Numbered from the stretch's first letter, positions 33,793 to 43,720 are shown. The stretch is DNA of 64,000 nucleotides from Hymenobacter guriensis (GCF_015773195.1 NZ_JADWYK010000013.1:1-64000); one strand, 5' to 3'. A program made the numbers and translations. The notes: a model not told the origin generated them from the sequence alone.

Positions 33793-35370
33793 ATGACTTG
33801 CCTCTATGTGCCGTTTTCAAACCGATGCGTATGCTGCCTAAAGGTTGTAGGAGCACTACTGTGTGTGTTTAGCCTGGCAACTTGTAAGCATTCGACGACG
33901 CCAGTTGTGCGCATCAGTGTGGTGGGTGATGTACTACTGGCGCGTGGCGTACCCACTGCATTGTCCCGCGACAGCGCCGCTCTCCACAGCACTGCTCGGC
34001 AGTTATGGAGCGGTAGCCGCTACGTTATTGGCAACCTGGAGTGCCCCCTGACTTTTGCCGCCCAGCCCGCCGCCAAGCGCTTCGTGTTTCGAGCTACCCC
34101 TGCGTATGCGGGCTGGTTGCGCCGGCTGGGTTTGACGCACCTTTCGCTGGCCAACAACCACACCCTCGACCAGCAGCTGCCCGGCCTGCGCGCCACGGCC
34201 CGCGCGGTGCGAGGCGCGGGCCTCGGGGCGCTGGGCTATCAGGCTGATTCCCTGGCGGGCTGCCGGCCTACTCTGCTCGGGCCCGATAGCAGCGCGGCCG
34301 TGTTTGCGTGGTCGGCTTTTCGGCAGCAGGCTTCCGGCGAAGGCTGTGTGTGCGGGCGCGACTTCGCAACGCTGTGCGCGCGGGTGGCCGCCTACAAAAC
34401 GCTGTTTCCGCACCGCGCCGTGCTCGTATACCTGCATTGGGGCCACGAGTACAGTGCCCAACCCAGCGCGGAGCAGCGCCGGCAGGCGCATCAGTTCATC
34501 GACTGCGGCGCCGATGCCGTAGTGGGTGCGCATCCGCACGTGGTGCAGCCAGCCGAGCTGTACCGCGGCCGGCCTATCGTGTATAGTCTGGGCAACTTCA
34601 TCTTCGACCAGCGCGGCCGGCCCGGCACAGATCTAGCCCTACAGGCCGATTTCGACCTTGAGGGTGGGCGCGTGATGGCCACACACCTGCGGCCGCTGCA
34701 ACTGCGCAGAGCCGTGCCGCACCCGGCTTCGGCGGCGGCCCGCGCCGCGCTGCGGCGGCAGCTGCAACCTCCGCGCGGTCAACCAGCTACCAGCCGGCTG
34801 GCGGATGAAGAAGGTGGCGGCTGGCAACTTGTTTCGCTGGCGGCTACCCCGGGCGAACCGCCTAAGCCCGACTTTTTTTCCCGGCAGCTCACTCTGCCCG
34901 ATTCGGCGGGCCGGCCAGTGCGCGTGCGGCTGCGCTACCTGCCCCACAATGGCTACTACCAGGCCCTGACGCAAGCCAGTGGCACGGAATCGGTGCGGCC
35001 GCTGGGCTTTCCGGTGTACTACTTCGGTCAGGGCGACGTGGACAACGACGGGCAAACGGACCTTTTGGTAGGACCCGTCAAGACCACGCATTTCGATTCG
35101 ACTGTGCAGCGGCGCCTGTTTGTGTACCGGCTGGTGGGCGGGCGCTGGGAGCCGCGCTGGCTGGGCTCTAAGGTGGTGTATCGGCTGCGCTACTTCAAAG
35201 CGGTGCGCGACGCGGCCACCGGCCGCACCTACGTGCGCACCTTGGAGCAGCAGCCTGATGGCCGCTATTGTATTGGTCGCTATTATTGGCAGGGCTTTGG
35301 GCTGGTGCTGGACCGCTTCACCTACCGCCACCTTCTGCTCGACGACGCTTACCTACACTTTATCTCCTGA
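33793..35370 (+). CDS. CapA family lipoprotein (metallophosphatase-like, poly-gamma-glutamate capsule type)
   Basis: 525 residues from ATG 33793. The signal peptide ends in SLATC, a lipobox, so it is probably lipidated. CapA/PGA_cap motifs appear in order: VVGDVLLARG, IGNLECPLT, SLANNHTLDQ, VYLHWGHEY, GAHPHVVQ and YSLGNFIFDQ. These are the metal-binding loops of this calcineurin-like family. In poly-gamma-glutamate systems CapA works with capsule synthesis, but here there is no capB/capC. The C-terminal 200 residues carry an FG-GAP-like piece (GQGDVDNDGQTDLLVG). It is followed after 6 bases by the DUF3160 gene. Confidence 0.82.
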   Translation: MTCLYVPFSNRCVCCLKVVGALLCVFSLATCKHSTTPVVRISVVGDVLLARGVPTALSRDSAALHSTARQLWSGSRYVIGNLECPLTFAAQPAAKRFVFRATPAYAGWLRRLGLTHLSLANNHTLDQQLPGLRATARAVRGAGLGALGYQADSLAGCRPTLLGPDSSAAVFAWSAFRQQASGEGCVCGRDFATLCARVAAYKTLFPHRAVLVYLHWGHEYSAQPSAEQRRQAHQFIDCGADAVVGAHPHVVQPAELYRGRPIVYSLGNFIFDQRGRPGTDLALQADFDLEGGRVMATHLRPLQLRRAVPHPASAAARAALRRQLQPPRGQPATSRLADEEGGGWQLVSLAATPGEPPKPDFFSRQLTLPDSAGRPVRVRLRYLPHNGYYQALTQASGTESVRPLGFPVYYFGQGDVDNDGQTDLLVGPVKTTHFDSTVQRRLFVYRLVGGRWEPRWLGSKVVYRLRYFKAVRDAATGRTYVRTLEQQPDGRYCIGRYYWQGFGLVLDRFTYRHLLLDDAYLHFIS

Positions 35371-35376
35371 CGCTGT

Positions 35377-37944
35377 ATGAATCGTACTACCTGGCTGGCG
35401 CTAACCGGCTTTGCCCTACTGCTGCTGGGTGGCGGCCTGTTCTGGTGGTTTCGCTCCGCCAACCCCGCTGCCCCGGCGGCTAAAACGCCGGCGTCCACGA
35501 GCGTAAGCAACGCGCCGACAGCGGGGGGCAGCAGCACCCACGACAACGGCTTCGGGGAGCAGATTACAATAAAGCAGACGGAGGACAAAACCTGGCTGGC
35601 CCAGTACTACCAGCGGACTTACATCAAAGGCTATTACGAGGGCTATGCCACCGAAGAGGTGAAAAAGCCCAAGCGCACCCCGCTGCCGCCCTTCGACTTC
35701 AATCAGTCCTTGGCGGGCAAGTCGTACCTGGATCTGTTGCTGCTGCGCAATACCATCTACGCCCGCAACGGCTACTGCTTTATGAACGCCACGGCCCGCA
35801 CCTACTTCGACAAGCAGAAGTGGTATTACCCACTCTGGGCCGAGGCCGAGTACAACGAACAGGGCAAGGAAATCCGCCCCGTCGACGATGTGATTCCGGT
35901 GCCGCTTAACAAGCAGGAGTTGGCCTTCGTGCAGCGCGTGCAGGCCGAGGAAGCCAGGCTGCTGGCCCGCCGCATCAGCCGGCAGAATGGCTACGACATG
36001 CTGGGCTTCGACTTCGTAACCAACCAGCGCGAGCTGCTGACCACGCCGGCCATGCGCACAGTGCTCAACCGCCACAACTTCGTGCTGGTGCCCACCCAGG
36101 AAGAGCAGCTGTTCTACATCTACGACCAGAACCAGTACAACTATACGCCCAGCTTCGTGACCACCGATTTGGTGCTGCAGTTGCTGCATAAGTACCTCAA
36201 CGGCATCCTCAGCGACGTGGAGGAAAAGTGCCTAGCGCCGGTAGTGGCCAGCGTGCTGCGCGAAGGCCGCCAGCAGGCCGAAGCCCTGGCCCGGCGCAGT
36301 CAGATTCCCCAGGCCCGGGCCGCCGCCGAGTGGGCTGCCGCCTACTACGCCGTGGGGCAGGGCCTGTTGCAGCCCGGCGCCTCAGCCCCCACAGGCACCT
36401 ACGCTGATGTGGCCACCAACGAGTTGCAAAACGCCACTGCCGCTGAGGGCAAGGGTTCCTACTTTCTGCACGATTCGCTCTACGACTATACTGCCCTCAA
36501 GCCCCGGGGCATGTACACGCTGAACGACACCACTCGCCGCTACTTCCGCACGGTGAAGTGGCTGAACACCGCCCCGGTGTTCTTCGATTCTGATGAAGGC
36601 CTGCTGCGCACCCTGGCGCTGGGTCAGGCCCTGAACGCCAGTGCCGCCGGCACGCGCAGCTTCGGGCAGTTTTCGCAGGTGCTCGACGTGCTGGTGGGCG
36701 ACGAGGACAACCGCTCGATGACCCACCTGCTGCAACTGCTCAAAACCAAGTATGCCGGCCGCTCCCTCGACCAACTATCCGAGCCCGCCACCTTAGCCAG
36801 CCTGCGCCGTCAGCTGGCTGCCACCGGCACCGACCGCATCCGCGCCAAGGGCGCCACCGATAAAGCCGTGGAGCATCTGGCAAAGCCCAAGTTCATCTTC
36901 ACGGCCGGCCGCTACACCTTTGACGGCGAAATCTTGCAGCGCTTGGTGAACGTGAAGCGCCCCCGGCCACAGGCAAAGCCCCCGCGCCCCTTCCCCAAGG
37001 GCCTCGACGTGTTTGCCACCTTCAGGAACCAAACGGCCCAGGACTTGCTACTGAAGCACTACCAGGAAGCCGCCCGCTGGCCCGCTTACCCCGACTCGCT
37101 GCGCGTGCTTCAGCAGCAGTTTGCCGGCTTCAAGGGCTGGGACCAAAACCTCTACACCAAGACCATGCAGATGCTGCTGGCCCTGAACGCACCTACGGCT
37201 GATAAGAACCCGCCCCTCTTCGCTCGTACGCCGGCTTGGCAGAAACGCAACCTAAGCACTGCCCTTGGTGGGTGGACGGAGCTCAAGCACGACTTGATTC
37301 TCTACACCGAGCAGCCAATGGGAGCCGAAGCCGGCGCGGGCGGGGAGGGGCCACCGCCCCCACAGCATCTGGGCTACGTGGAGCCCAACCTGCCCTTCTG
37401 GAACGCGGCTCTGCAGTTACTTAGTTTTCAGGAGCAGCGCCTGACCCGCCTCGGGGCCAACACGGAGCACTTGGCTGGCATCAACAAGGAAATCCGGGAG
37501 CTGGTAACCAAGCTGCGCAACATGGCCCAAAAAGAGGTCAATCATCAGTCGTTGACCAATGAAGAAATGACCTCACTGTCATGGATTGGCGGCGAGGTGG
37601 AGAGCCTGACCATTCGTATCCTGAAAACCGCCCAGCTGCCCGACCGCGAGAAACACATTGGGCTGGTGGCCGACGTGTACGCCTTCAACCAGGATGTGCT
37701 GGAGGAGGCTGTGGGCGCGGTGGATGCGCTGTACGTGGTGGTCGAAATCAACGGCACGCCGGTGCTGGCGCGTGGCGCGGCCTTCAGCTACTACGAGTTT
37801 GTGAGTGACACCCGTCTTACCGACGAAGAGTGGAAAACCCAACTCAAGCGCACTGCCCCGGCCCGGCCTACTTGGCTGCAGGAGCTTATCGTGCCGGTGA
37901 AGGAGTTGGCGACCAAGAGCGGCGACCCTGAGTCAATATACTAG
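35377..37944 (+). CDS. DUF3160 protein with YARHG domain
   Basis: 855 residues with an N-terminal membrane helix (about 4-27). Residues about 112-150 (YLDLLLLRNTIYARNGYCFMNATARTYFDKQKWYYP) are a YARHG domain, an extracellular module of unknown function. The rest (about 200-850) matches the DUF3160 pattern: FVLVPTQEEQLFYIYDQNQYNYTPSFVTTDLVLQLLHKYLNGIL near its start and SLTNEEMTSLSWIGGEVESLTIRIL, VVVEINGTPVLARGAAFSYYEF near its end. Function unknown; probably periplasmic or surface. Tightly coupled to the CapA gene and closed by a strong terminator. Confidence 0.8.
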   Translation: MNRTTWLALTGFALLLLGGGLFWWFRSANPAAPAAKTPASTSVSNAPTAGGSSTHDNGFGEQITIKQTEDKTWLAQYYQRTYIKGYYEGYATEEVKKPKRTPLPPFDFNQSLAGKSYLDLLLLRNTIYARNGYCFMNATARTYFDKQKWYYPLWAEAEYNEQGKEIRPVDDVIPVPLNKQELAFVQRVQAEEARLLARRISRQNGYDMLGFDFVTNQRELLTTPAMRTVLNRHNFVLVPTQEEQLFYIYDQNQYNYTPSFVTTDLVLQLLHKYLNGILSDVEEKCLAPVVASVLREGRQQAEALARRSQIPQARAAAEWAAAYYAVGQGLLQPGASAPTGTYADVATNELQNATAAEGKGSYFLHDSLYDYTALKPRGMYTLNDTTRRYFRTVKWLNTAPVFFDSDEGLLRTLALGQALNASAAGTRSFGQFSQVLDVLVGDEDNRSMTHLLQLLKTKYAGRSLDQLSEPATLASLRRQLAATGTDRIRAKGATDKAVEHLAKPKFIFTAGRYTFDGEILQRLVNVKRPRPQAKPPRPFPKGLDVFATFRNQTAQDLLLKHYQEAARWPAYPDSLRVLQQQFAGFKGWDQNLYTKTMQMLLALNAPTADKNPPLFARTPAWQKRNLSTALGGWTELKHDLILYTEQPMGAEAGAGGEGPPPPQHLGYVEPNLPFWNAALQLLSFQEQRLTRLGANTEHLAGINKEIRELVTKLRNMAQKEVNHQSLTNEEMTSLSWIGGEVESLTIRILKTAQLPDREKHIGLVADVYAFNQDVLEEAVGAVDALYVVVEINGTPVLARGAAFSYYEFVSDTRLTDEEWKTQLKRTAPARPTWLQELIVPVKELATKSGDPESIY

Positions 37945-37977
37945 CTGGCCCGGACGGGTACAGTTAACAACAGCCAT

Positions 37978-38011
37978 AAAAAATCCTGCCTAACCCGGGC
38001 AGGATTTTTTT
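37978..38011 (+). terminator. Terminator after the DUF3160 gene
   Basis: AAATCCTGCC (37981-37990) and GGCAGGATTT (37998-38007) form a perfect 10-bp stem with TTTTTT continuing after it. This separates capA-DUF3160 from the following sigma-54-like promoter. Confidence 0.88.
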
Positions 38012-38026
38012 ATAGTCAGACACCAA

Positions 38027-38077
38027 TTTCCGGACAGCAGCTTTCCTGTTTCCGAACACCTTGTCCGTTTTTGGACA
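38027..38077. promoter_or_regulatory. Activator binding sites upstream of the ABC operon
   Basis: TGTCCGTTTTTGGACA (38062-38077) is a near-perfect palindrome, preceded directly by TTCCGAACACC (38050-38060) as at hlyD. Two related half-sites, TTTCCGGACA (38027-38036) and TTTCCGAACA (38049-38058), are 22 bp apart, about two helical turns. The palindrome begins 81 bp before the -24 box, exactly as at hlyD. Confidence 0.7.
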
Positions 38078-38142
38078 TATTATCTAAGCTTGAAATAATT
38101 GAATATGGCGTTAAATATTTGATAAATAGCTGTTTATAAAAA

Positions 38143-38159
38143 TGGCACGTGGCTTGGCT
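38143..38159 (+). promoter_or_regulatory. Sigma-54-like promoter of the ABC transporter operon
   Basis: TGGCAC-N5-TTGGCT, same words as at 30889-30905, in an AT-rich setting (TATAAAAATGGCAC versus TATAAAACTGGCAC). Confidence 0.65.
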
Positions 38160-38260
38160 ACTTACCAGGCAGGAAGGGCTCCGATAGTGCAAAACCGGAC
38201 ACTACTTCCACTTACTGCAAGCAACATCCTTCTTTCTCCGCCAAACAAACTGCCAGCCCC

Positions 38261-39006
<746 letters not shown>

Positions 39007-39007
<1 letters not shown>

Positions 39008-39082
39008 GTTGCTGGTTGTCAGTTGCTGATTGTCACTTTGTTGACATTCGCTCTGACAGCTAACAACTGACAACCAGCAACT
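39007..39082. repeat. 19-bp perfect inverted repeat between the ATPase and sigma-factor genes
   Basis: AGTTGCTGGTTGTCAGTTG (39007-39025) and its exact complement (39064-39082) flank a 38-base loop that itself holds TTGCTGATTGTC-like echoes. It starts at the last base of the ATPase stop codon, so the operon mRNA would fold a strong hairpin there. Confidence 0.8.
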
Positions 39083-39105
39083 AGTAACTACTGCACAACC
39101 GAGCT

Positions 39106-39693
39106 ATGAAAACGACTTCCACCGCCCTGCTTTCCGAAACCGCCTTGCTGGACGCCTGCCGTCAGGGCGACGCCCGCGCCCAGCGCCTGCTCTACGACCG
39201 ACTGGTGCCCAAGATGCTGACTACCTGCCGTCGCTACCTGCGCAACCCCGATGACGCCGAAGAAGCCATGATGTCGGGCTTTGTGAAGGTGTTCCGCGGG
39301 CTGGGAAGCTTCCGCCACGAGGGCTCCTTCGAGGGGTGGGTGCGCCGCATTATGGTGCGGGAGTGCCTGAACGTGCTGGGCCGCCACGAGCCCCTGCTGC
39401 TGGCCCTCGACGACTGCCCCAGCGTAGCACCCGCCCTGCCCGCCGTAGCCGAAACCGAACTGCAGGCGGCCGACCTGCTGGCCCTGGTGCAGGCCCTGCC
39501 TACCGGCTACCGCACCGTGTTCAACCTGTTTGCCTTGGAAGGCTACAACCACCCCGAAATTGCCGCGCTGCTGGGTATTTCGGAAGGTACCAGCAAGTCG
39601 CAGTTGAGCAAGGCGCGCACCCTGCTCCAGCGCCGCGTAGCGGCACTCTCTCTTTCCTCCACTCCCGAAACCTACTCCCGCTATGCTGCTTAG
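39106..39693 (+). CDS. ECF-type RNA polymerase sigma factor
   Basis: 195 residues. Region 2: DACRQGDARAQRLLYDRLVPKMLTTCRRYLRNPDDAEEAMMSGFVKVFRGLGSFR; region 4: ALPTGYRTVFNLFALEGYNHPEIAALLGISEGTSKSQLSKARTLLQRRV, with the HTH. No anti-sigma gene follows; instead the stop overlaps the start of an ABC permease by 11 bases, so the two are translationally coupled. An ECF factor inside an ABC operon that is itself under sigma-54-like control is unusual; its target promoters are unknown. Confidence 0.88.
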   Translation: MKTTSTALLSETALLDACRQGDARAQRLLYDRLVPKMLTTCRRYLRNPDDAEEAMMSGFVKVFRGLGSFRHEGSFEGWVRRIMVRECLNVLGRHEPLLLALDDCPSVAPALPAVAETELQAADLLALVQALPTGYRTVFNLFALEGYNHPEIAALLGISEGTSKSQLSKARTLLQRRVAALSLSSTPETYSRYAA

Positions 39694-40942
39694 CTATCTG
39701 AAAATTGCCTGGAAGGTGCTGCTGCGCCGCAAGTTCTTCACCGCCATCAGTTTGTTTGGCATTTCCTTCACCCTGATGATTCTGCTGGTGCTGGTGGCCG
39801 TGGTCGACCACTTCAGCGGAGCCCACGCCCCCGAAAAGCGCATCGACCAGATGGCCTTCGTAAATTCCATCCGGGAGCGGTTCAAGGACGGGGGCTCCAA
39901 CAACATGCCCGTGAGTGCCTACTTCATCGATAAGTACGTGCGCACCCTCAAAACGCCCGAGCTGGTGGCCCTCACCTCGATAACGAATGCCGCCACCTCC
40001 TTCGCCAACAACCAGACCCTGACGCTGGACGTGCGTTACACCGATGCCAACTTCTGGCGCCTGATGGACTTTGAGTTTCTGGATGGGCGTCCGTTTTCGG
40101 CTGCTGAAACCGACCAGCGCAGCCGCGTGTGCGTCATCAACCAGCACACCGCCCGCACTTACTTTGGCACTGAAAAAGGGGTGGCCGGCCGCACCCTCGA
40201 AATTGGGCCCTATACGTACCGCATTACCGGGGTGGTGCCCGATGTGCCCGTAATGCGCCTCTACTCCAGCTCCGACGTGTGGGTGCCCTACACCCTGAGC
40301 AACGAAATGTTCGGCGACCAGCGCCTGGAAGGAGCCTTCATTGCCATTATGCTGGCGCCCTCGGCCAGTCAGGTGCCCGCCATGCGCAAAGAGTTTGAGC
40401 AGATGGCCAAGCGTATCCCGCTGCCCGATCCGCAGCGCTTCGATAAGCTCTCCGTGCACGCCGACCCGGCCCTGGCCAGCGTAGTGCGCCAGCTGACTCA
40501 GAGCCAGGAAAAGGAATCCGATGGCATGGAGCTGTTTCTGAGCGTGTGTGGGGGGCTGGCCCTGCTGTTTATGCTGCTGCCCGCCCTCAACCTAGTGAAC
40601 CTGAACGTGACGCGCATTCTGGAGCGCAGTAGTGAGATTGGGGTACGCAAAGCCTTCGGTGCCTCGCGCCGGGTGCTGGTGGGCCAGTTCCTAGTCGAAA
40701 ATATTGTGCTGGCCCTACTGGGGGGCATGTTGGGGCTGGGGCTGGCAGCCGTAGTGCTGTACATTCTGAACGAGTCGCAGTTTATTGCCTACTCCCACTT
40801 TGGGCTGAGCTGGAGCGCCTTTGCGGTGGGGCTGGGCCTTACCTTGGTGTTTGGGCTGATGAGCGGGGTGTACCCGGCCTGGAAAATGGCCCGCCTCAAT
40901 CCCGTAACGGCGCTGCGCGGCAGCGGAGCCGGGCCGCTCTAA
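39683..40942 (+). CDS. ABC transporter permease (FtsX/MacB type), first
   Basis: 419 residues. One N-terminal membrane helix (about 20-42), a large periplasmic MacB-type domain, then three helices in the FtsX domain (about 285-310, 330-360, 375-400) with SEIGVRKAFGASRRVLVGQFLVENIVLALLGGMLGLGLA and a final PAWKMARLNPVTALR. Overlaps the sigma-factor gene; partner of the next permease. Confidence 0.88.
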   Translation: MLLSYLKIAWKVLLRRKFFTAISLFGISFTLMILLVLVAVVDHFSGAHAPEKRIDQMAFVNSIRERFKDGGSNNMPVSAYFIDKYVRTLKTPELVALTSITNAATSFANNQTLTLDVRYTDANFWRLMDFEFLDGRPFSAAETDQRSRVCVINQHTARTYFGTEKGVAGRTLEIGPYTYRITGVVPDVPVMRLYSSSDVWVPYTLSNEMFGDQRLEGAFIAIMLAPSASQVPAMRKEFEQMAKRIPLPDPQRFDKLSVHADPALASVVRQLTQSQEKESDGMELFLSVCGGLALLFMLLPALNLVNLNVTRILERSSEIGVRKAFGASRRVLVGQFLVENIVLALLGGMLGLGLAAVVLYILNESQFIAYSHFGLSWSAFAVGLGLTLVFGLMSGVYPAWKMARLNPVTALRGSGAGPL

Positions 40943-40983
40943 CCGCGCCCGGGTTTCTTCCTCACCTTTCCTTTGTTCTAGCC

Positions 40984-42183
40984 ATGTTTCGTCATTTATT
41001 CCGCCTAATCTGGAACCGCAAGCGCACCAACGTGCTGCTGCTGTCCGAAATCTTCTTCTCCTTCGTTGTACTCTTCGGGGTAGCCACCATCTTCATCGGC
41101 TTCGGCCGCAACTATGTGCTGCCCCGCGGCTTTGCCCACGAGCAGGTGTGGCGCCTGAATATCAATGCTGGCCAGGGCGAAAAAATGCCCCGAGCCCAGC
41201 TCGACGACGTGCTGCGCCAGGTACGCGCCCTGCCCGGCGTGCAGGAGCTTACGCTTACCAGTGGCAACACACCCTTTCGCTTCATTACAATGAACGGGGA
41301 GTTTGAGGCCGGTAAAAACAAGATAGACAATGTAGACCGCTACGACGCCGACGACCGGTATGCGGCCACCATGGGCCTGCAGCTGGTAGAGGGCCGCTGG
41401 TTTCAGCCCTCCGACGATGCTTCCACGCGCCGCCCGGCCATTATCAGTCGCAACATGCGCGAAAAGCTGTTTGGCGACGCCCCGCGCGTAGTGGGCCAGA
41501 TAATCCGGGAAAGTGCGGGCCCCGGCACTGAGAATAAAACCGAGTTTCAGGTGGTGGGTGTAACAGAAAACGTACGCCCGCACGGCGACTTCGACGGTGA
41601 GGCTCCATCGATGTGGATGCGCCTGCAGCCCCACGACACTACCCGCTGGGAAGGAGCCGCGGTAATGGTGCGCGTAGCCCCCGGCCAGGGTGCCGAACTG
41701 CAGCAGAAAATAGTACACACCATAGCCGGCGTTACCCGCAAGTGGAGCACCCAGGTGTACGCTCTGGAAGCCGACCGCCTCGACAAGCTCAAAATTACCG
41801 TTGCGCCGCTGGCCGCTCTGGCTGTGGTGGGCTTGTTCCTGATTGTGAATGTGGCGCTGGGCCTGTTTGGCGTGCTCTGGTACAACATCAACCAGCGCCG
41901 CGCCGAAATTGGCCTGCGCCGCGCCCTGGGTGCCTCAGGCCCGGGCATCAGCGCACAGTTCCTGGGCGAGATGCTGGTGCTGACTTCGCTGGGCGTAACC
42001 CTAGGCTTGCTGCTGGCGGCACAGTTTCCGCTGCTGGACGCGTTTGACGTAGCTCCGCGGGTGTACATGTTTGGTATGCTGGCCGCCACCGGCCTCATTT
42101 TCCTGCTCACAGCCTTGTGCGCCTGGCAGCCCAGCCGCTTGGCCGCCCGCATTCAGCCTGCCGTGGCCCTGCGTGAGGAATAG
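40984..42183 (+). CDS. ABC transporter permease (FtsX/MacB type), second
   Basis: 399 residues with the same plan as its neighbour: N-terminal helix (about 14-40), periplasmic domain, then FtsX helices with QRRAEIGLRRALGASGPGISAQFLGEMLVLTSLGVTLGLLLA and a C-terminal PSRLAARIQPAVALREE. Two different permeases suggest a heterodimeric transporter, served by the ATPase two genes upstream. Confidence 0.88.
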   Translation: MFRHLFRLIWNRKRTNVLLLSEIFFSFVVLFGVATIFIGFGRNYVLPRGFAHEQVWRLNINAGQGEKMPRAQLDDVLRQVRALPGVQELTLTSGNTPFRFITMNGEFEAGKNKIDNVDRYDADDRYAATMGLQLVEGRWFQPSDDASTRRPAIISRNMREKLFGDAPRVVGQIIRESAGPGTENKTEFQVVGVTENVRPHGDFDGEAPSMWMRLQPHDTTRWEGAAVMVRVAPGQGAELQQKIVHTIAGVTRKWSTQVYALEADRLDKLKITVAPLAALAVVGLFLIVNVALGLFGVLWYNINQRRAEIGLRRALGASGPGISAQFLGEMLVLTSLGVTLGLLLAAQFPLLDAFDVAPRVYMFGMLAATGLIFLLTALCAWQPSRLAARIQPAVALREE

Positions 42184-42194
42184 GTGTGCAACGA

Positions 42195-42253
42195 AGAATG
42201 AAGCGGGTAGAAGAAGGAATTAGGGATACTTCTTTTTCCACCCGCTTCATTCT
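42195..42253. repeat. 14-bp perfect inverted repeat between permease and regulator genes
   Basis: AGAATGAAGCGGGT (42195-42208) and ACCCGCTTCATTCT (42240-42253) flank a 31-base loop that includes AGAAG/CTTCT. This hairpin would sit in the operon mRNA and could shape expression of the regulator genes. Confidence 0.75.
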
Positions 42254-42298
42254 GCATTGCGCATTTCCGTCCTGCTCTATCTTCCTTTACTTTTAGCT

Positions 42299-43699
42299 AT
42301 GATTCTGATTGTCGACGACGACGTAGCGGTGCGTACCTCGCTGAGTTTGCTGCTCAAGCAGGCCGGCTACGCGGCCAAAGCAGTAGGTACCCCCGAAGCC
42401 GCTCTGGCTGTAGCACCCGACCCAGCGCTGCAACTGGTGCTGATGGATATGAACTACTCCCTCGACACCAGCGGGCACGATGGACTAGCCCTACTCAGTC
42501 AGGTGAAGGCCGTGCGTCCCAATCTTCCCGTGATACTAATTACTGGCTGGGGCTCTATCACGCTGGCTGTGGAAGGTATGAAGGCCGGGGCCGCCGAGTT
42601 CGTAACCAAGCCCTGGAACAACGACGCGCTGCTGCAAACCATTCGCACGTGCCTGGACCTAGCCGCCAGCGCCGAGGCTACCCCGGCCGCCGACGATGCC
42701 CAAGCACCCACCCGCCGCCAGCTCGACAAGCAGTTTGCGTTCCAGAATATCATCGGGCAGGATGCGCGGCTGCTACACGTGCTGCGTAGCGTAGGCCAGG
42801 TGGCCGCCACCGATGCCTCGGTGCTGATTGAGGGCGAATCGGGGACGGGCAAGGAGCTGATTGCCGAAGCCGTGCACCAGAACTCGCACCGCCGCCGCCA
42901 GCCCTTCGTGAAGGTAAACCTGGGTGGTATTTCGGCCTCGCTGTTTGAAAGCGAAATGTTCGGGCACCGGCGCGGGGCTTTCACCGATGCCAAAACCGAC
43001 CGGGTGGGCCGCTTCGAGCTGGCCAACGGCGGCACCATTTTCCTGGATGAGATAGGGGAGCTGGACATGACCTCGCAGGTAAAGCTGCTGCGCGTGCTCC
43101 AGGACCGCACCTACGAGGTGCTGGGCGACAGCAAGCCGCGCCGCCTCGATATCCGCGTCATCTGCGCTACCAACCGCGACCTGGCCCAGGAAGTGCGCGA
43201 GGGCCGCTTCCGCGAAGACCTGTTCTACCGCATCAACCTGATATCCGTGCGCCTGCCCGCCCTGCGCGAGCGGCCTACCGATATTCCGCTGCTGGTGCAG
43301 CACTTCGTGGATTACCTGCGCGCCACCTACAACCGGGCCTCCCTGAAGGTGAATACCCGCGCCATGCACTGGCTGCGCGAGCAGCCGCTGCCCGGCAACA
43401 TTCGGGAGCTGAAAAACCTGGTGGAGCGGGCCGTGCTGGTCAGCGGCAAGGACGAGCTGGGCCCTGAGGACTTCCAGGCGCAGTTCCGGCCCACGGCCGT
43501 GCCCGTCGCTGCGCAGCCCGGAGAGCTGCCTCCTGTTGGCTCCATCACCCTCGATGAGCTGGAGGCGCAGATGATCCGCAAGTCGATGGAGCACTACGCC
43601 GGCAACGTCTCGAAGGTAGCCAAAGCCCTGGGCCTGAGCCGCGGTGCTCTCTACCGCCGTCTGGAGAAATACGCCATTCCTTTTGATTTGGCGCAGTAA
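42299..43699 (+). CDS. NtrC-family sigma-54-dependent response regulator
   Basis: 466 residues from ATG 42299 (MILIVDDDVAVRTSL). The receiver domain has the acidic cluster and phospho-acceptor Asp50 (VLMDMN). The AAA+ domain has Walker A GESGTGKE (about residue 180), GAFTDA in place of the sigma-54-contact loop GAFTGA, and Walker B GGTIFLDEIGEL. The C-terminus is a Fis-type HTH (NVSKVAKALGLSRGALYRRLEKY). It probably binds the TGTCC-GGACA palindromes upstream of hlyD and the ATPase gene and fires their sigma-54-like promoters when phosphorylated by the kinase encoded next. Confidence 0.93.
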   Translation: MILIVDDDVAVRTSLSLLLKQAGYAAKAVGTPEAALAVAPDPALQLVLMDMNYSLDTSGHDGLALLSQVKAVRPNLPVILITGWGSITLAVEGMKAGAAEFVTKPWNNDALLQTIRTCLDLAASAEATPAADDAQAPTRRQLDKQFAFQNIIGQDARLLHVLRSVGQVAATDASVLIEGESGTGKELIAEAVHQNSHRRRQPFVKVNLGGISASLFESEMFGHRRGAFTDAKTDRVGRFELANGGTIFLDEIGELDMTSQVKLLRVLQDRTYEVLGDSKPRRLDIRVICATNRDLAQEVREGRFREDLFYRINLISVRLPALRERPTDIPLLVQHFVDYLRATYNRASLKVNTRAMHWLREQPLPGNIRELKNLVERAVLVSGKDELGPEDFQAQFRPTAVPVAAQPGELPPVGSITLDELEAQMIRKSMEHYAGNVSKVAKALGLSRGALYRRLEKYAIPFDLAQ

Positions 43700-43720
43700 C
43701 CTATTCCGGCGTCCTTGCCC

